DNA from: an uncultured Coprococcus sp.
GTDB taxonomy: Bacteria; Bacillota_A; Clostridia; Lachnospirales; Lachnospiraceae
Assembly: GCA_900767685.1 (NCBI GenBank)
Contig: CAAGAB010000232.1
Location: forward strand, 1-28,610
DNA: 28,610 nt
Direction: 5' to 3'
A model generated the notes under the pieces. It saw only the letters and a program-made list of their open reading frames with translations. It had not been told where the DNA came from and ran no database searches. This document shows, piece by piece, positions 8,219 through 16,713 of this stretch (the first letter of the stretch is position 1; the number at the start of each line of letters is the position of its first letter). The position numbers and the translations under genes were made by a program.

Positions 8219-10714
8219 ATAAAAAGACCATTATTCTGGATAGCAGTTTGCTTTGCGCTTGGAGAGGCGTACGCGGTTGCAGCAGGATATCTGGTTATTA
8301 TAATTGGGCTGATGATGGCTGCACTGGTTTTATTGGTGGTTGCTGATAAGACCGGTATAGCCATGTTCTTTTTTAAACATAGAGTTGTAGTTGGCATATT
8401 TGTGCTGATGGCTCTGATGGGGTATTTAAATCTAAAAACCACGGTCAGGCAGGAGACAATGGCTGATAAGATATCGACGGAGTATCGTTGCAGCATGGTC
8501 TGTAAAGTAGACGATATCAGAGAGAGTGGATATGGATATCAGGTATATGTGACGGGAACACAGGCAGGGGAACATAATGTCAAAGTGAAGATCATATTAT
8601 ATATGAATGAAGTTGTAGATGTCAGAATGGGGCTGCAGCTAATATCTGAGGGAAAATTTACGAGACCGGAAGAGGCAACAAATCCTGGTACATTTGACGC
8701 ACGTTCTTATTATGCTCACAAAGGAATATATCTGATATGCAAGGATCCGGTGATAGTTGGACGCGGAGAGAAGTATAGTGTTATCAAGGATTTTTTGTAC
8801 AGATTTCGGCTAAAGGCAGGCTGTGTACTTGATCGTTATTTTGATGAGCAGGATGCATCAGTTATGAGAGGAATGCTGCTCGGGGAGAAAAGCGGCATAG
8901 ACAAGGATACAAAGAGGCTTTTTCAGGTGAATGGTATAGCACATATACTCGCTATATCGGGTGTTCACATAGCCATAATAGGCATGACACTATATAAGAT
9001 GCTTCGCAGGATCAGTGGATCCAATATATTGTCTGGAATCCTGTCGGTTGGTGTGGTTGTTCTCTATGGCATGATGACCGGACTTGCAAGTTCAACTCTC
9101 AGAGCTGTGATCATGATGGCCATAGTCGTAACTGCCAAGGCTGTGGGCAGGAGCCCTGACATGCTGACATCTGCGGGGATTGCATGTGTCATACAGGCGG
9201 TTATGAGTCCACAGATAGTCATGGACGCCGGATTTCAGATGTCATTTGCAGCGGTGCTTGGGATTGCGATCATCAATCCGCTGCTTGTTAAAGCTTTTTC
9301 GTGTGCCCCAAAATCACTGGGGAGAAATACTAGAAAGACTGATAAAAAAACTGGAGATAAGCGGCACAGGTTTAGTATAGAAAAAATCGCCTCGACATTT
9401 CTGCTCAATGTAGCTGTGACGATGGCTACAACTCCGCTTATAATATATTATTACTATCAGTTCCCGTTATATTCGATAATACTAAACATGATAATAGTCC
9501 CATTGGTATCGGTTTTGCTTTTATGCTGCATAGTTGTGGTCTTTGCAGGTATGATGTCTGGGGTAGCATTTGTAGACATAGCTGCCGGGTGGCTTTCGGT
9601 CCCTGTCAAAGGAATACTGTGGAGTTACAGGTGGCTGTGCGAATTGGTATGTCGTATACCGGGATACAATGTCAACACCGGTTATATAACGATCCGCATG
9701 ATGATCGCCATTTATGTTACGGTTGTTTTTGCGTTGTGGCTTCTGGCTAGAAGGGCTGAAGATAGCAGTGTGAAACATGATTGGCAAGCTGCGACATTGT
9801 TGAATAAACTGTTCTGCAGCCGCAGGAGGAATATTGTGCTGGCATGTGCGATAATTCTAATTGGTGGAGGCTATGTGTATGTTTCCTGTGACAGAGACTT
9901 TAGAGCTGTGTACATGGATGTCGGGCAAGGAGATGGAATACTTATAAGGACAGGTGGAGGAACAAATATCCTGATTGATGGAGGTTCATCTGACAACAGC
10001 CAGGTTGGAGAGTATGTCATCTCGCCCGTGCTCAGATATTATGGAGCTGCACATATCGATTATGCATTTGTCACTCATTCTGATAAAGATCATGTGTCGG
10101 GACTTCTGTATTTGTTGGAGACGGAGAATACAGGTGTCAGGATAGACACCGTGGTGTTGCCGATGTATGGAGTGCAGGAGGGACTGGAAGAGATAAAACA
10201 GGCGGCGGAGAAATCCGGAATCAATGTCATATACATGAAAAAGGGAGACGCGATTGTTGCAGCCAGATCGGGAGTACTGTCAAATAATGGTAGAGATACG
10301 GCTAAGATTTCGCTAAGTTTCTTGTATCCTGGCCCGGAAATTGGTATAAATGATATAAATGAGCTTTCTGCAGTGATTCGACTGGATTATCTGTCGTATA
10401 AAATGCTTTTTACTGGAGATATCGGGGAAAACGGCGAAAAGTATCTGCTTGGGGAAGGGGCGGATATAAAGGCAGATGTATTGAAGGTGGGTCATCATGG
10501 AAGCAGGTATTCAAGCTGTGATGAGTTTCTTGATAGTGTTTCGCCGAAAGTTGCGGTTATATCTGCAGGCGAGGGAAATAGCTATGGTCACCCACATCAA
10601 GAGACTGTGGAGAGATTGAAGGCTCATGGAGCAGATGTATCATGTACTATAGAATGTGGTGCGGTCAGCGTGATAATTGACCGGGGAGGGCTGAAGAAAG
10701 AACAATACAGATGA
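8219..10714 (+). CDS. comEC: ComEC/Rec2 DNA internalisation channel, apparent ATA start
   Basis: Polytopic membrane protein that carries single-stranded DNA into the cell during transformation. The order is an N-terminal hydrophobic pair with a DUF4131-like soluble part, the Competence membrane domain (segments such as HILAISGVHIAIIG and a 'GLASSTLRAVIM' motif), then a C-terminal metallo-beta-lactamase-like domain (MDVGQGDGILI, HSDKDHVSGL, VGHHGSRYS). The first in-frame ATG is at 8312, but the frame upstream reads KRPLFWIAVCFALGEAYA, a typical ComEC N-terminus. It is preceded by ATA at 8219 and a ribosome site AAGGGGG at 8203-8209, nine bases away. The stop overlaps an ATG of the next frame. 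With 831 residues the length is normal. Confidence 0.9.
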   Translation: MKRPLFWIAVCFALGEAYAVAAGYLVIIIGLMMAALVLLVVADKTGIAMFFFKHRVVVGIFVLMALMGYLNLKTTVRQETMADKISTEYRCSMVCKVDDIRESGYGYQVYVTGTQAGEHNVKVKIILYMNEVVDVRMGLQLISEGKFTRPEEATNPGTFDARSYYAHKGIYLICKDPVIVGRGEKYSVIKDFLYRFRLKAGCVLDRYFDEQDASVMRGMLLGEKSGIDKDTKRLFQVNGIAHILAISGVHIAIIGMTLYKMLRRISGSNILSGILSVGVVVLYGMMTGLASSTLRAVIMMAIVVTAKAVGRSPDMLTSAGIACVIQAVMSPQIVMDAGFQMSFAAVLGIAIINPLLVKAFSCAPKSLGRNTRKTDKKTGDKRHRFSIEKIASTFLLNVAVTMATTPLIIYYYYQFPLYSIILNMIIVPLVSVLLLCCIVVVFAGMMSGVAFVDIAAGWLSVPVKGILWSYRWLCELVCRIPGYNVNTGYITIRMMIAIYVTVVFALWLLARRAEDSSVKHDWQAATLLNKLFCSRRRNIVLACAIILIGGGYVYVSCDRDFRAVYMDVGQGDGILIRTGGGTNILIDGGSSDNSQVGEYVISPVLRYYGAAHIDYAFVTHSDKDHVSGLLYLLETENTGVRIDTVVLPMYGVQEGLEEIKQAAEKSGINVIYMKKGDAIVAARSGVLSNNGRDTAKISLSFLYPGPEIGINDINELSAVIRLDYLSYKMLFTGDIGENGEKYLLGEGADIKADVLKVGHHGSRYSSCDEFLDSVSPKVAVISAGEGNSYGHPHQETVERLKAHGADVSCTIECGAVSVIIDRGGLKKEQYR

Positions 10715-10755
10715 GTCCATGTAGTGCGGACGAACAGAAAGAAAGGATGATTGGT

Positions 10756-11712
10756 ATGACAAAAAGACTAAATTTATTGCTGGAATTTGTAATGCTGACC
10801 CTTGGTGCGGTGATAGCAGCGTTTGCTATCGAAGAATTCCTTGTTCCTAACACGATTCTTGACGGAGGAGTTATCGGTATCGGTATCATGATCAATAACC
10901 TCACGGGAGTATCTCTCAGTATTCTGACTATCGTTTTAAATGTTCCATTTCTTATCATAGGCTCCAGACAGCTTGGGAAAATGTTTATAGTTAAGGCTGG
11001 ATATTCGATGATTATTTTCTCAGTGTTTGTAGAGATATTTAAACCACTTGAGAATGCAACTTCTGAAACTATACTGGCTGTATGCTTTGGCGGCGTGATT
11101 CTTGGACTCGGAGTTGGAATTATAATCAAGTTTGGCGGATGTCTGGACGGAACAGAGACCGTGGCGATAATGCTGAACAAGAAGAAAGACTGGCCGGTTG
11201 GAAGACTGGTACTTGGGATGAATCTCATTATATACTCTATAGCAGGTTTGTTGTTTGGACTCGACAGAGCCATGTATAGTCTGCTTACATACTTTATAAC
11301 TTCAAAGGTACTTGATATGGTAGAATCCGGCTTGGAGCAGGCGAAGGCGGCAATGATCATAACAGACGATGCCAGAGATGTAGCTGATAAGATATACAAG
11401 CAGCTTGGAAGAACCGTAACTATCATGCAGGGAAAAGGCATGATAAGCGGCAACAAGACAGTGCTGTACTGTGTTCTCACGAGATTCGAGATAGGAGAGC
11501 TTAAGAGCATAATAAGATCCATTGATTCATCTGCATTTGTTACTGTCACTGACGTGGCGGAGATCATAGGTAATCATATCAAGGACAACGAGTACAAAGA
11601 GATCCTTGAGAAGATAGAGAAGAAGGAGGAGCCACTCACAAAACTTCCGGAGCATGAGAGCATGAAGGACTTTGACAGCCTTGATAAACTGAATCCGGAA
11701 TCAGACAAATAG
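10756..11712 (+). CDS. YitT-family membrane protein (DUF161 + DUF2179)
   Basis: Predicted integral membrane protein of unknown function. Residues 1 to about 195 hold five or six hydrophobic segments with the Gly-rich helices of YitT/DUF161 proteins (LDGGVIGIGIMINNLTG, GGCLDGTETVAIMLN). Residues from about 205 form a soluble DUF2179-type domain, and the tail is highly charged. Three in-frame ATGs are possible: 10711 (overlapping the comEC stop), 10747 and 10756. I prefer 10756 because AAAGGA at 10742-10747 is eight bases upstream and MTKRLNLLLEF matches a usual family start. The close spacing to comEC suggests cotranscription. Confidence 0.85.
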   Translation: MTKRLNLLLEFVMLTLGAVIAAFAIEEFLVPNTILDGGVIGIGIMINNLTGVSLSILTIVLNVPFLIIGSRQLGKMFIVKAGYSMIIFSVFVEIFKPLENATSETILAVCFGGVILGLGVGIIIKFGGCLDGTETVAIMLNKKKDWPVGRLVLGMNLIIYSIAGLLFGLDRAMYSLLTYFITSKVLDMVESGLEQAKAAMIITDDARDVADKIYKQLGRTVTIMQGKGMISGNKTVLYCVLTRFEIGELKSIIRSIDSSAFVTVTDVAEIIGNHIKDNEYKEILEKIEKKEEPLTKLPEHESMKDFDSLDKLNPESDK

Positions 11713-11780
11713 AGATGTTTGGTGGATCAATGATATATGTAGTGATATTATAAACAATGAAATAGTAGTTGAGAGATAGA

Positions 11781-11818
11781 TGACCACAAATCAGACAAGT
11801 GATTTGTGGTCATTTTTT
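11781..11818 (+). terminator. Rho-independent terminator after the YitT gene
   Basis: A 13-bp perfect stem (11781-11793 with 11800-11812) with a six-base loop and a run of six T. It ends the comEC-yitT unit. Confidence 0.92.
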
Positions 11819-11879
11819 AGAAGTGGGGAACATTTTTACTCTGTATTTGTTTCATATAAATTAACACTAGATAAGGATA

Positions 11880-11921
11880 TACGTTATACCTATTGAAAAT
11901 ACAACTGAGTTACGTTATACT
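11880..11921 (+). promoter_or_regulatory. Promoter of the Thr/Glu lipoprotein, with TACG direct repeats
   Basis: TTGAAA at 11893-11898, a 17-base spacer, and TATACT at 11916-11921. An upstream box TACGTTATA (11880-11888) is repeated at 11911-11919, exactly 31 bases later (about three helical turns), the second copy overlapping the -10. The layout is shared, position for position, with the RiPP precursor promoter at 16284-16325. Confidence 0.7.
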
Positions 11922-12025
11922 TAAATAAATCATATAATTACGTGTGTCGAGATGGGGCGATACAGGATAGGAGGATAATATTAATAATTGTATTCCCCAA
12001 AAACTTAATATGAGGAGAGGATAAA

Positions 12026-12913
12026 TTGAAAAAGAAATTAGCAATAAGCATTATGATGGGACTGGTAATTGCGTTGTCCAGTGGATGTGCTGCTGATAGC
12101 AGCAGTATGACAGAAAACGAGATAACTGATGCTTCATTAGAAGAGACAACAACAGAGGAGATGACATCAGAGGAGACAACAACCGAAATAACAACAGAAG
12201 AGACAACAACCGAAATAACGACAGAGGCAACAACAGAGGCAGAAAGTATAAATTCTTGTCCTATTATGGATGAGATAAAAAATGCGCAGCCATTTGAGTA
12301 TTCAATTAGCGTAGTGCAGATAGCGGATATGTTATTTTTTAGAAGTATGACATTTGATGATGTCATGCAAACTTTACGAAACAGTAAATTTGATTGGGGA
12401 TATGATGACAACGCTGATGAGATAATTGCAGAATATACTGTCGTTGAAAATACAGTTACACTTGATGGACAAGAAATGTTTAAAATAGCATATATGTATG
12501 ATGGCGAAGAAACTGCAAGATTAGGAGATTGTTATGTTTATAGTGTCAGTATGGTAGAAGATTCACCATGTTCATACTATGTACCGTACATACCAGGTGG
12601 CGTTGGTAAATATGGAGAAAATGTTCCAGATTATTTTGATTTTGTTGATCTTCTGAACGCAAATGGTATCACAAAAGAAAAACAGGGAAAATATGCGTTT
12701 ACAGATTCATATTATAGTTATGATATGTGGTATGATGAAAAGAGCGTAGATAGCGGAACGGTTGCTATAGACGTTTGTTATCAGATACATAAATCAGGAG
12801 GCTATTCAGATGGTTTATATCATAACAGCTTCATGTTTGATTCTTCAACAGGCACTTGTGTGAAAACTTCGTGGGATGAAGGTTCAAAATTGATTATGGG
12901 TGTAGCCCCGTAG
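12026..12913 (+). CDS. Secreted lipoprotein with Thr/Glu tandem-repeat linker, unknown function
   Basis: I do not recognise the family of this 295-residue protein. A basic, hydrophobic N-terminus ends in LSSGC (Cys21), a probable lipobox. Residues about 39-72 are a tandem Thr/Glu repeat built from ETTTE and ITTE units, likely an extended wall-spanning spacer. The rest (about 78-295) is an acidic, aromatic-rich globular domain with many Tyr and Asp. The start codon is TTG, with GAGGAGAGG at 12012-12020. It has its own promoter and is closed by the bidirectional terminator at 12951-12999. A surface-exposed binding protein is a reasonable guess, no more. Confidence 0.75.
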   Translation: MKKKLAISIMMGLVIALSSGCAADSSSMTENEITDASLEETTTEEMTSEETTTEITTEETTTEITTEATTEAESINSCPIMDEIKNAQPFEYSISVVQIADMLFFRSMTFDDVMQTLRNSKFDWGYDDNADEIIAEYTVVENTVTLDGQEMFKIAYMYDGEETARLGDCYVYSVSMVEDSPCSYYVPYIPGGVGKYGENVPDYFDFVDLLNANGITKEKQGKYAFTDSYYSYDMWYDEKSVDSGTVAIDVCYQIHKSGGYSDGLYHNSFMFDSSTGTCVKTSWDEGSKLIMGVAP

Positions 12914-12950
12914 CATAGTATACTATAAAATATATAGACATAAAAATAGA

Positions 12951-12999
12951 CCAGAATCTAAGCAAACATGAGGTATATCCTCAGAAGTCTAGATTCTGG
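12951..12999. terminator. Bidirectional terminator between the lipoprotein and pdxT
   Basis: CCAGAATCTA (12951-12960) pairs with TAGATTCTGG (12990-12999), with a second small hairpin in the loop (12969-12983). T-rich sequence follows on both strands, so it can stop the convergent lipoprotein and pdxST transcripts. Confidence 0.8.
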
Positions 13000-13008
13000 C
13001 TTATTCTT

Positions 13009-13569
13009 TTATATGCTTTCTATAAAAGCTTTGTGAATGCTGTAGTCGCTGTCAAGTTCCGGGTGGAATGAGAAGGCAAACTGCTTGCCATATTTAACTG
13101 CCACGATCTTGTCATCAACTGTAGCAAGAACTTCAACATCAGGCGAGACTTCAGCCACATAAGGTGCGCGGATGAAAGTCATAGGAACCTCACCGATACC
13201 CTTGAGATCTGCCACGGTGTGGAAGCTTCCAAGCTGTCTGCCGTAGGCGTTTCTCTTTACTGTTACAGGGAGTGTGCCAAGGTGTACAGTGTCATCACCT
13301 TCAATATGCTGTGCAAGGAGAATAAGACCTGCACATGTTGCCAGAACCGGCATTCCGTCCTCAATCTGTGCTTTTATCGTATCAAACATATCGCTGTCTC
13401 TGAGAAGCTTTCCCTGAACAGTGCTCTCACCGCCTGGGAGGATGAGTGCATCGTATTCCTTTTCGAGATCCTTAGCATTTCTCAGCTCTATGCAGGATAC
13501 ACCGAGCTCGGAAAGTACATGTTCATGCTCTGCGAAAGCTCCCTGTACTGCCAATACACCTACCTGCAT
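13009..13569 (-). CDS. pdxT: PLP synthase glutaminase subunit PdxT
   Basis: Class-I glutaminase that releases ammonia from glutamine and channels it to PdxS for pyridoxal-5'-phosphate synthesis. Key residues are visible: PGGEST (45-50), nucleophile Cys79 in ATCAGLILLA, and His169/Glu171 in FSFHPELDSD. The frame stays open far upstream inside pdxS, but MQVGVLAVQGAFAEH is the standard N-terminus, so the start is the ATG at 13569. That leaves a single base after the pdxS stop, with the ribosome site AAAGGGG inside the pdxS end. The 186 residues match the family. Subunits are made together and assemble as a 12+12 complex. Confidence 0.96.
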   Translation of the reverse strand: MQVGVLAVQGAFAEHEHVLSELGVSCIELRNAKDLEKEYDALILPGGESTVQGKLLRDSDMFDTIKAQIEDGMPVLATCAGLILLAQHIEGDDTVHLGTLPVTVKRNAYGRQLGSFHTVADLKGIGEVPMTFIRAPYVAEVSPDVEVLATVDDKIVAVKYGKQFAFSFHPELDSDYSIHKAFIESI

Positions 13570-13570
13570 A

Positions 13571-14449
13571 TTACTTACCCCTTTCTGCCATGAGGATCGC
13601 GATCTCCTGTTCGTTGATACCAACCATAGCCTCGCCAAGTCCCTCTGAGAGCTTAGCAACGAGATCAGCGTCGTTGTAGTTTGTTGTTGCCTGAACGATG
13701 GCAGCAGCACGTTTTGCTGGATCACCAGACTTGAAGATACCAGAACCTACGAATACACCCTCAGCACCGAGCTGCATCATAAGGGCTGCATCTGCTGGAG
13801 TTGCAACACCGCCGGCTGCGAAGTTTACAACTGGAAGACGATGATTCTCGTGTACATACTGAACAAGGTCATAAGGAACCTCAAGTTTCTTTGCTGCTTC
13901 ATACAACTCATCGGTTCTCATGCTCACGATCTCGGCTATCTGGCTATTCATCTTTCTCATATGTCTTACGGCCTGAACGATATCACCTGTACCAGGCTCG
14001 CCCTTTGTTCTGATCATTGATGCACCCTCATTGATTCTTCTGAGGGCCTCACCGAGATCCTTTGCACCACAAACAAATGGCACCTTGAACTGTCTCTTGT
14101 CGATGTGATATACATCATCAGCTGGTGAGAGAACCTCGCTCTCATCGATGTAATCAATCTCGATGGCCTGAAGGATCTGAGCCTCTGCAAAATGTCCGAT
14201 ACGGCACTTAGCCATAACTGGTATTGATACAGCGTTCTGGATTCCCTTGATCATCTGAGGATCACTCATACGTGATACTCCACCTGCTGCTCTGATGTCA
14301 GCTGGTATTCTCTCAAGAGCCATAACTGCACATGCGCCGGCAGCCTCTGCGATCTTAGCCTGCTCAGGTGTTGTAACGTCCATGATAACGCCACCCTTAA
14401 GCATCTGGGCAAGTTCCTTATTTAACTTATATCTTTCTGTTGTTTCCAT
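13571..14449 (-). CDS. pdxS: PLP synthase subunit PdxS
   Basis: Makes pyridoxal-5'-phosphate directly from ribose-5-phosphate, glyceraldehyde-3-phosphate and ammonia supplied by PdxT; a (beta/alpha)8 barrel in the cytosol. Catalytic residues align with the Bacillus enzyme numbering: Asp24 ([10 protein letters not shown]), Lys81 ([11 protein letters not shown]) and Lys149 ([14 protein letters not shown]). It is full length at 292 residues. The start is supported by CGGAGG nine bases before the ATG. Orientation is opposite to its neighbours. The upstream gap (14450-14747) has no gene; it contains inverted repeat GTGAAT/ATTCAC at 14498-14517 but no clear promoter. Confidence 0.97.
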   Translation of the reverse strand: METTERYKLNKELAQMLKGGVIMDVTTPEQAKIAEAAGACAVMALERIPADIRAAGGVSRMSDPQMIKGIQNAVSIPVMAKCRIGHFAEAQILQAIEIDYIDESEVLSPADDVYHIDKRQFKVPFVCGAKDLGEALRRINEGASMIRTKGEPGTGDIVQAVRHMRKMNSQIAEIVSMRTDELYEAAKKLEVPYDLVQYVHENHRLPVVNFAAGGVATPADAALMMQLGAEGVFVGSGIFKSGDPAKRAAAIVQATTNYNDADLVAKLSEGLGEAMVGINEQEIAILMAERGK

Positions 14450-14497
14450 GTTGAACCTCCGTTATAATTAGATTTGCATTGAATCTGCATAAATTAG

Positions 14498-14517
14498 GTG
14501 AATATTCATAAATTCAC
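14498..14517. repeat. Inverted repeat upstream of pdxS
   Basis: GTGAAT (14498-14503) and ATTCAC (14512-14517), enclosing the exact palindrome TGAATATTCA (14499-14508). It lies about 50 bases upstream of pdxS in the divergent pdxS/holA gap. It may be an operator; no binding protein is identifiable, and in AT-rich DNA a chance origin is possible. Confidence 0.35.
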
Positions 14518-14747
14518 AATCTGTAGGTGATTATAAAACTAAAGTGACATTATAGAAATAATCAATATGTGAATATAAAAAGAGGTCAGATTATGATGTA
14601 TAATGTCAGAAATTATATGAAAATAATATCAGATTTCATTTTATAACAGTGAATACAAGTCCTGTAGAGTTTTATTTCGAAGCATAGAAAAGAAAAACTC
14701 GGTAACGGCTGTTCGGGATGTAAGATGGATATGAAAAGGAGAAACAG

Positions 14748-15764
14748 ATGGCTGCGACAAAGAAAAAAGAAAAGAAGAACGCGATGGCGGTCATAAATCA
14801 GAATATAAAATCGGGTGAATTTGCAAAGATATACCTTTTATATGGAAAAGAGAGATATCTGGTCAATCAGTACAGAGATAAACTGCTCTCAAAGCTCACT
14901 GACAAGGAGGATACTCTGAATTTTATGAAATTTGCAGGAAATGGAGTAAATACCCAGGAGATCATAGATTTCTGTAATGAGCTGCCATTTTTTGCTGATC
15001 GCAGAGTTGTTCTGGTTGAAAACAGTGGACTGTTTAAGAACAAGAATGAAGATTTTGCAAAAAAACTTGTCAATATAGAAGACACATCAGTGGTTATATT
15101 TGTTGAGATGGATGTCGATGCCAGAGGTAAGCTTTTTAAGGAAGTGGATAAGAATGGAGAGGCATTGGAATTTGTCACACCTGATGAAAAGATGATGGTT
15201 ACATGGGTGAAATCACTTTTCCGTGATGCGGAGATTGCGACTACAGACACAGCAATATATAAGATAATAGAATGTGCCAAGATGGACATGAATTGCATCA
15301 GGAATGATGTTGATAAGATGATAGCCTATGCAGGAGATACTAAGAAGGTGAGCGAATATGACGTGGATCTTCTCTGCAGCCAGGACGCTGAGAGTAAAGT
15401 GTACCAGATGATAGACCTTATCATAGCAAAGCAGAAAGAAAAGGCTGCCAGAATGTATCATGATCTTCTGGAAAACAAAGAGGCACCGATAATGATCAAT
15501 TCATGTATCATGAGACAATATAACAAGCTGCTTCTTGTGAAGATGGCTATGGCTGAGGGCGCTCAGGATGCATCGCTGGCAAAGTTAACCTCGGGACCGG
15601 TATGGGCTGTAAAAAACTATAAGGCACAGTGTCGGCAGTATACGGTGGAACAGTTAAAGGGGATAGTAGAGAAGTGCAATGATATGGATTACAAATTAAA
15701 GACAGGACAGGTCATGGACACTGCGGCTCTTGAGGTGATGATCGTAGGATTGTGTGAGATGTAG
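14748..15764 (+). CDS. holA: DNA polymerase III delta subunit HolA
   Basis: Clamp-loader subunit that opens the beta sliding clamp. The N-terminal AAA+-like domain starts after a short lysine-rich tail with INQNIKSGEFAKIYLLYGKERYLVNQYRDKL, the usual HolA opening, followed by FFADRRVVLVENSGLF. The C-terminal collar domain contains LENKEAPIMINSCIMRQYNKLL. Like other delta subunits it has no Walker ATPase motif. The length of 338 residues fits the family, and AAAAGGAG lies eight bases before the ATG. In many Firmicutes holA lies between comEC and rpsT; that order is retained here but with other genes inserted on both sides. Confidence 0.92.
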   Translation: MAATKKKEKKNAMAVINQNIKSGEFAKIYLLYGKERYLVNQYRDKLLSKLTDKEDTLNFMKFAGNGVNTQEIIDFCNELPFFADRRVVLVENSGLFKNKNEDFAKKLVNIEDTSVVIFVEMDVDARGKLFKEVDKNGEALEFVTPDEKMMVTWVKSLFRDAEIATTDTAIYKIIECAKMDMNCIRNDVDKMIAYAGDTKKVSEYDVDLLCSQDAESKVYQMIDLIIAKQKEKAARMYHDLLENKEAPIMINSCIMRQYNKLLLVKMAMAEGAQDASLAKLTSGPVWAVKNYKAQCRQYTVEQLKGIVEKCNDMDYKLKTGQVMDTAALEVMIVGLCEM

Positions 15765-15791
15765 GAAAAAATAAAATAAGTATATGAGAAT

Positions 15792-15833
15792 AAAAAGATC
15801 TGCTGTGATGTTTTGTCATAGCAGATCTTTTTT
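15792..15833 (+). terminator. Rho-independent terminator after holA
   Basis: AAAAAGATCTGCT (15792-15804) pairs with AGCAGATCTTTTT (15820-15832), and the right arm runs into a T tract. The stem also has A-tracts on the left, so it may also terminate the minus-strand regulator gene that ends at 15866. Confidence 0.92.
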
Positions 15834-15865
15834 GTAAAAATAAAACATATTAGTGAAAACAAATA

Positions 15866-16213
15866 TTATATATTATGAGGAGGCTTGCGGGAAAAACCTC
15901 TGGCATAGAACATAAAAAGCTCTTGGTCAGATTTACATAAGCCGTTAAATAAAGTTAGCAATTCACGTTCCTCATCGGAAATTTTAGCAAATGGGACGTC
16001 GTTTAGATGTTTATCTGCGAAAAAGTCAGACATGGATATCGATAATCCAACACATATTTTCTCAAGGGTAGAAATTGTTGGCTGAGTATTCTTGAGAAAC
16101 ATTGAATTAAGGGACGAGTATGGGATATCGGACTCCTGTGCCAGCTTGTACAAAGACCAGTTTCTCAGTTTCATATATGATTCGATTTTTGTAAGAATAG
16201 GATTTAAATCCAT
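15866..16213 (-). CDS. XRE-family helix-turn-helix regulator
   Basis: A 115-residue protein with an N-terminal HTH of the Cro/C1 type (about 8-62: 'MKLRNWSLYKLAQESDIPYS' followed by SLNSMF and an ISTLEKICVGLSISMSDFF helix pair). A C-terminal helical tail (about 75-105) probably dimerises. An in-frame ATG at 16228 exists, but GCGAGG just inside that extension (16220-16225) serves the ATG at 16213, which I take as the start. It is transcribed divergently from the Cys-rich peptide and maturase genes and sits beside their promoter, so it is the obvious candidate local regulator. The DNA from here to 18680 is more AT-rich than the backbone. Confidence 0.85.
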   Translation of the reverse strand: MDLNPILTKIESYMKLRNWSLYKLAQESDIPYSSLNSMFLKNTQPTISTLEKICVGLSISMSDFFADKHLNDVPFAKISDEERELLTLFNGLCKSDQELFMFYARGFSRKPPHNI

Positions 16214-16283
16214 GTAATTACCTCGCATTTAATGTATTTATTTTAATGATAAGTCATAAACGGAAGTAAAATAGATGATTAAA

Positions 16284-16325
16284 TACGTTATATAACTTGA
16301 ATATACAATGCATATACGCTATAAT
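16284..16325 (+). promoter_or_regulatory. Promoter of the RiPP precursor with TACG repeats
   Basis: TTGAAT at 16297-16302, a 17-base spacer, and TATAAT at 16320-16325. The exact palindrome GTTATATAAC (16287-16296) abuts the -35. TACGTTATA at 16284-16292 and TACGCTATA at 16315-16323 are 31 bases apart, as in the lipoprotein promoter at 11880-11921. The leader to the precursor start is about 150 bases and contains no gene. Confidence 0.7.
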
Positions 16326-16480
16326 GATAAAAATAAAATATCAGCTTATACATATTTTATTATGGGGAGATTGGACAGTAGTCATATATATTTTTAGTTA
16401 TTATATTGTGTTCAAAGTCCTGTAGCAAAATTTCCCTAATTGGTTAAAGTATAATTCTCTAAAGAAAAGAGGTGAGATGA

Positions 16481-16684
16481 ATGAGAAGTTCTCTTATGCT
16501 GAATGAACATGAAAACAAAATTTTGGATCGGATGATTTGTACATTCAAAGATGTTTCCATGCTAAACTATGAGAAGAAGGTAGCGTATGCTTCGCCATGT
16601 CCATGCGGTGGAACATGTGCCGGAGAATGTACGGGTGCTGGATGTACTGGTACATATGAGGGTTGTATACTTTTGTCGGGCTGA
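16481..16684 (+). CDS. Cys-rich RiPP precursor peptide
   Basis: A 67-residue peptide with a leader/core layout. Residues 1 to about 37 form a charged leader with one cysteine (Cys20); residues about 38-67 form a core rich in Cys, Gly and Thr. Core cysteines are at 40, 42, 46, 50, 55 and 62, giving C-X1-C-X3-C-X3-C-X4-C-X6-C, and the peptide ends in hydrophobic ILLSG. A radical SAM/SPASM enzyme follows 88 bases downstream, the classic arrangement for thioether-bridged peptides (sactipeptides, ranthipeptides). AGAGGTGAG at 16468-16476 supports the start. It is not the widespread SCIFF peptide, whose length and Cys spacing differ. Product and activity are unknown. Confidence 0.78.
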   Translation: MRSSLMLNEHENKILDRMICTFKDVSMLNYEKKVAYASPCPCGGTCAGECTGAGCTGTYEGCILLSG

Positions 16685-16713
16685 TAAAATGACTTACATT
16701 TCAAGACAATATT

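Noticed and set aside
13570..13725. N-terminal extension of pdxT overlapping the end of pdxS
   Set aside because: MQVGVLAVQG is the standard PdxT start with its own ribosome site; the extension is pdxS read in another frame.
14450..14747. pdxR regulator gene or clear promoter between pdxS and holA
   Set aside because: No open frame of suitable size, and the TATAAT-like sites lack -35 elements at proper spacing.
16481..16684. SCIFF precursor
   Set aside because: SCIFF peptides are shorter, with a different Cys pattern; here the core begins C-P-C and is Gly/Thr-rich.
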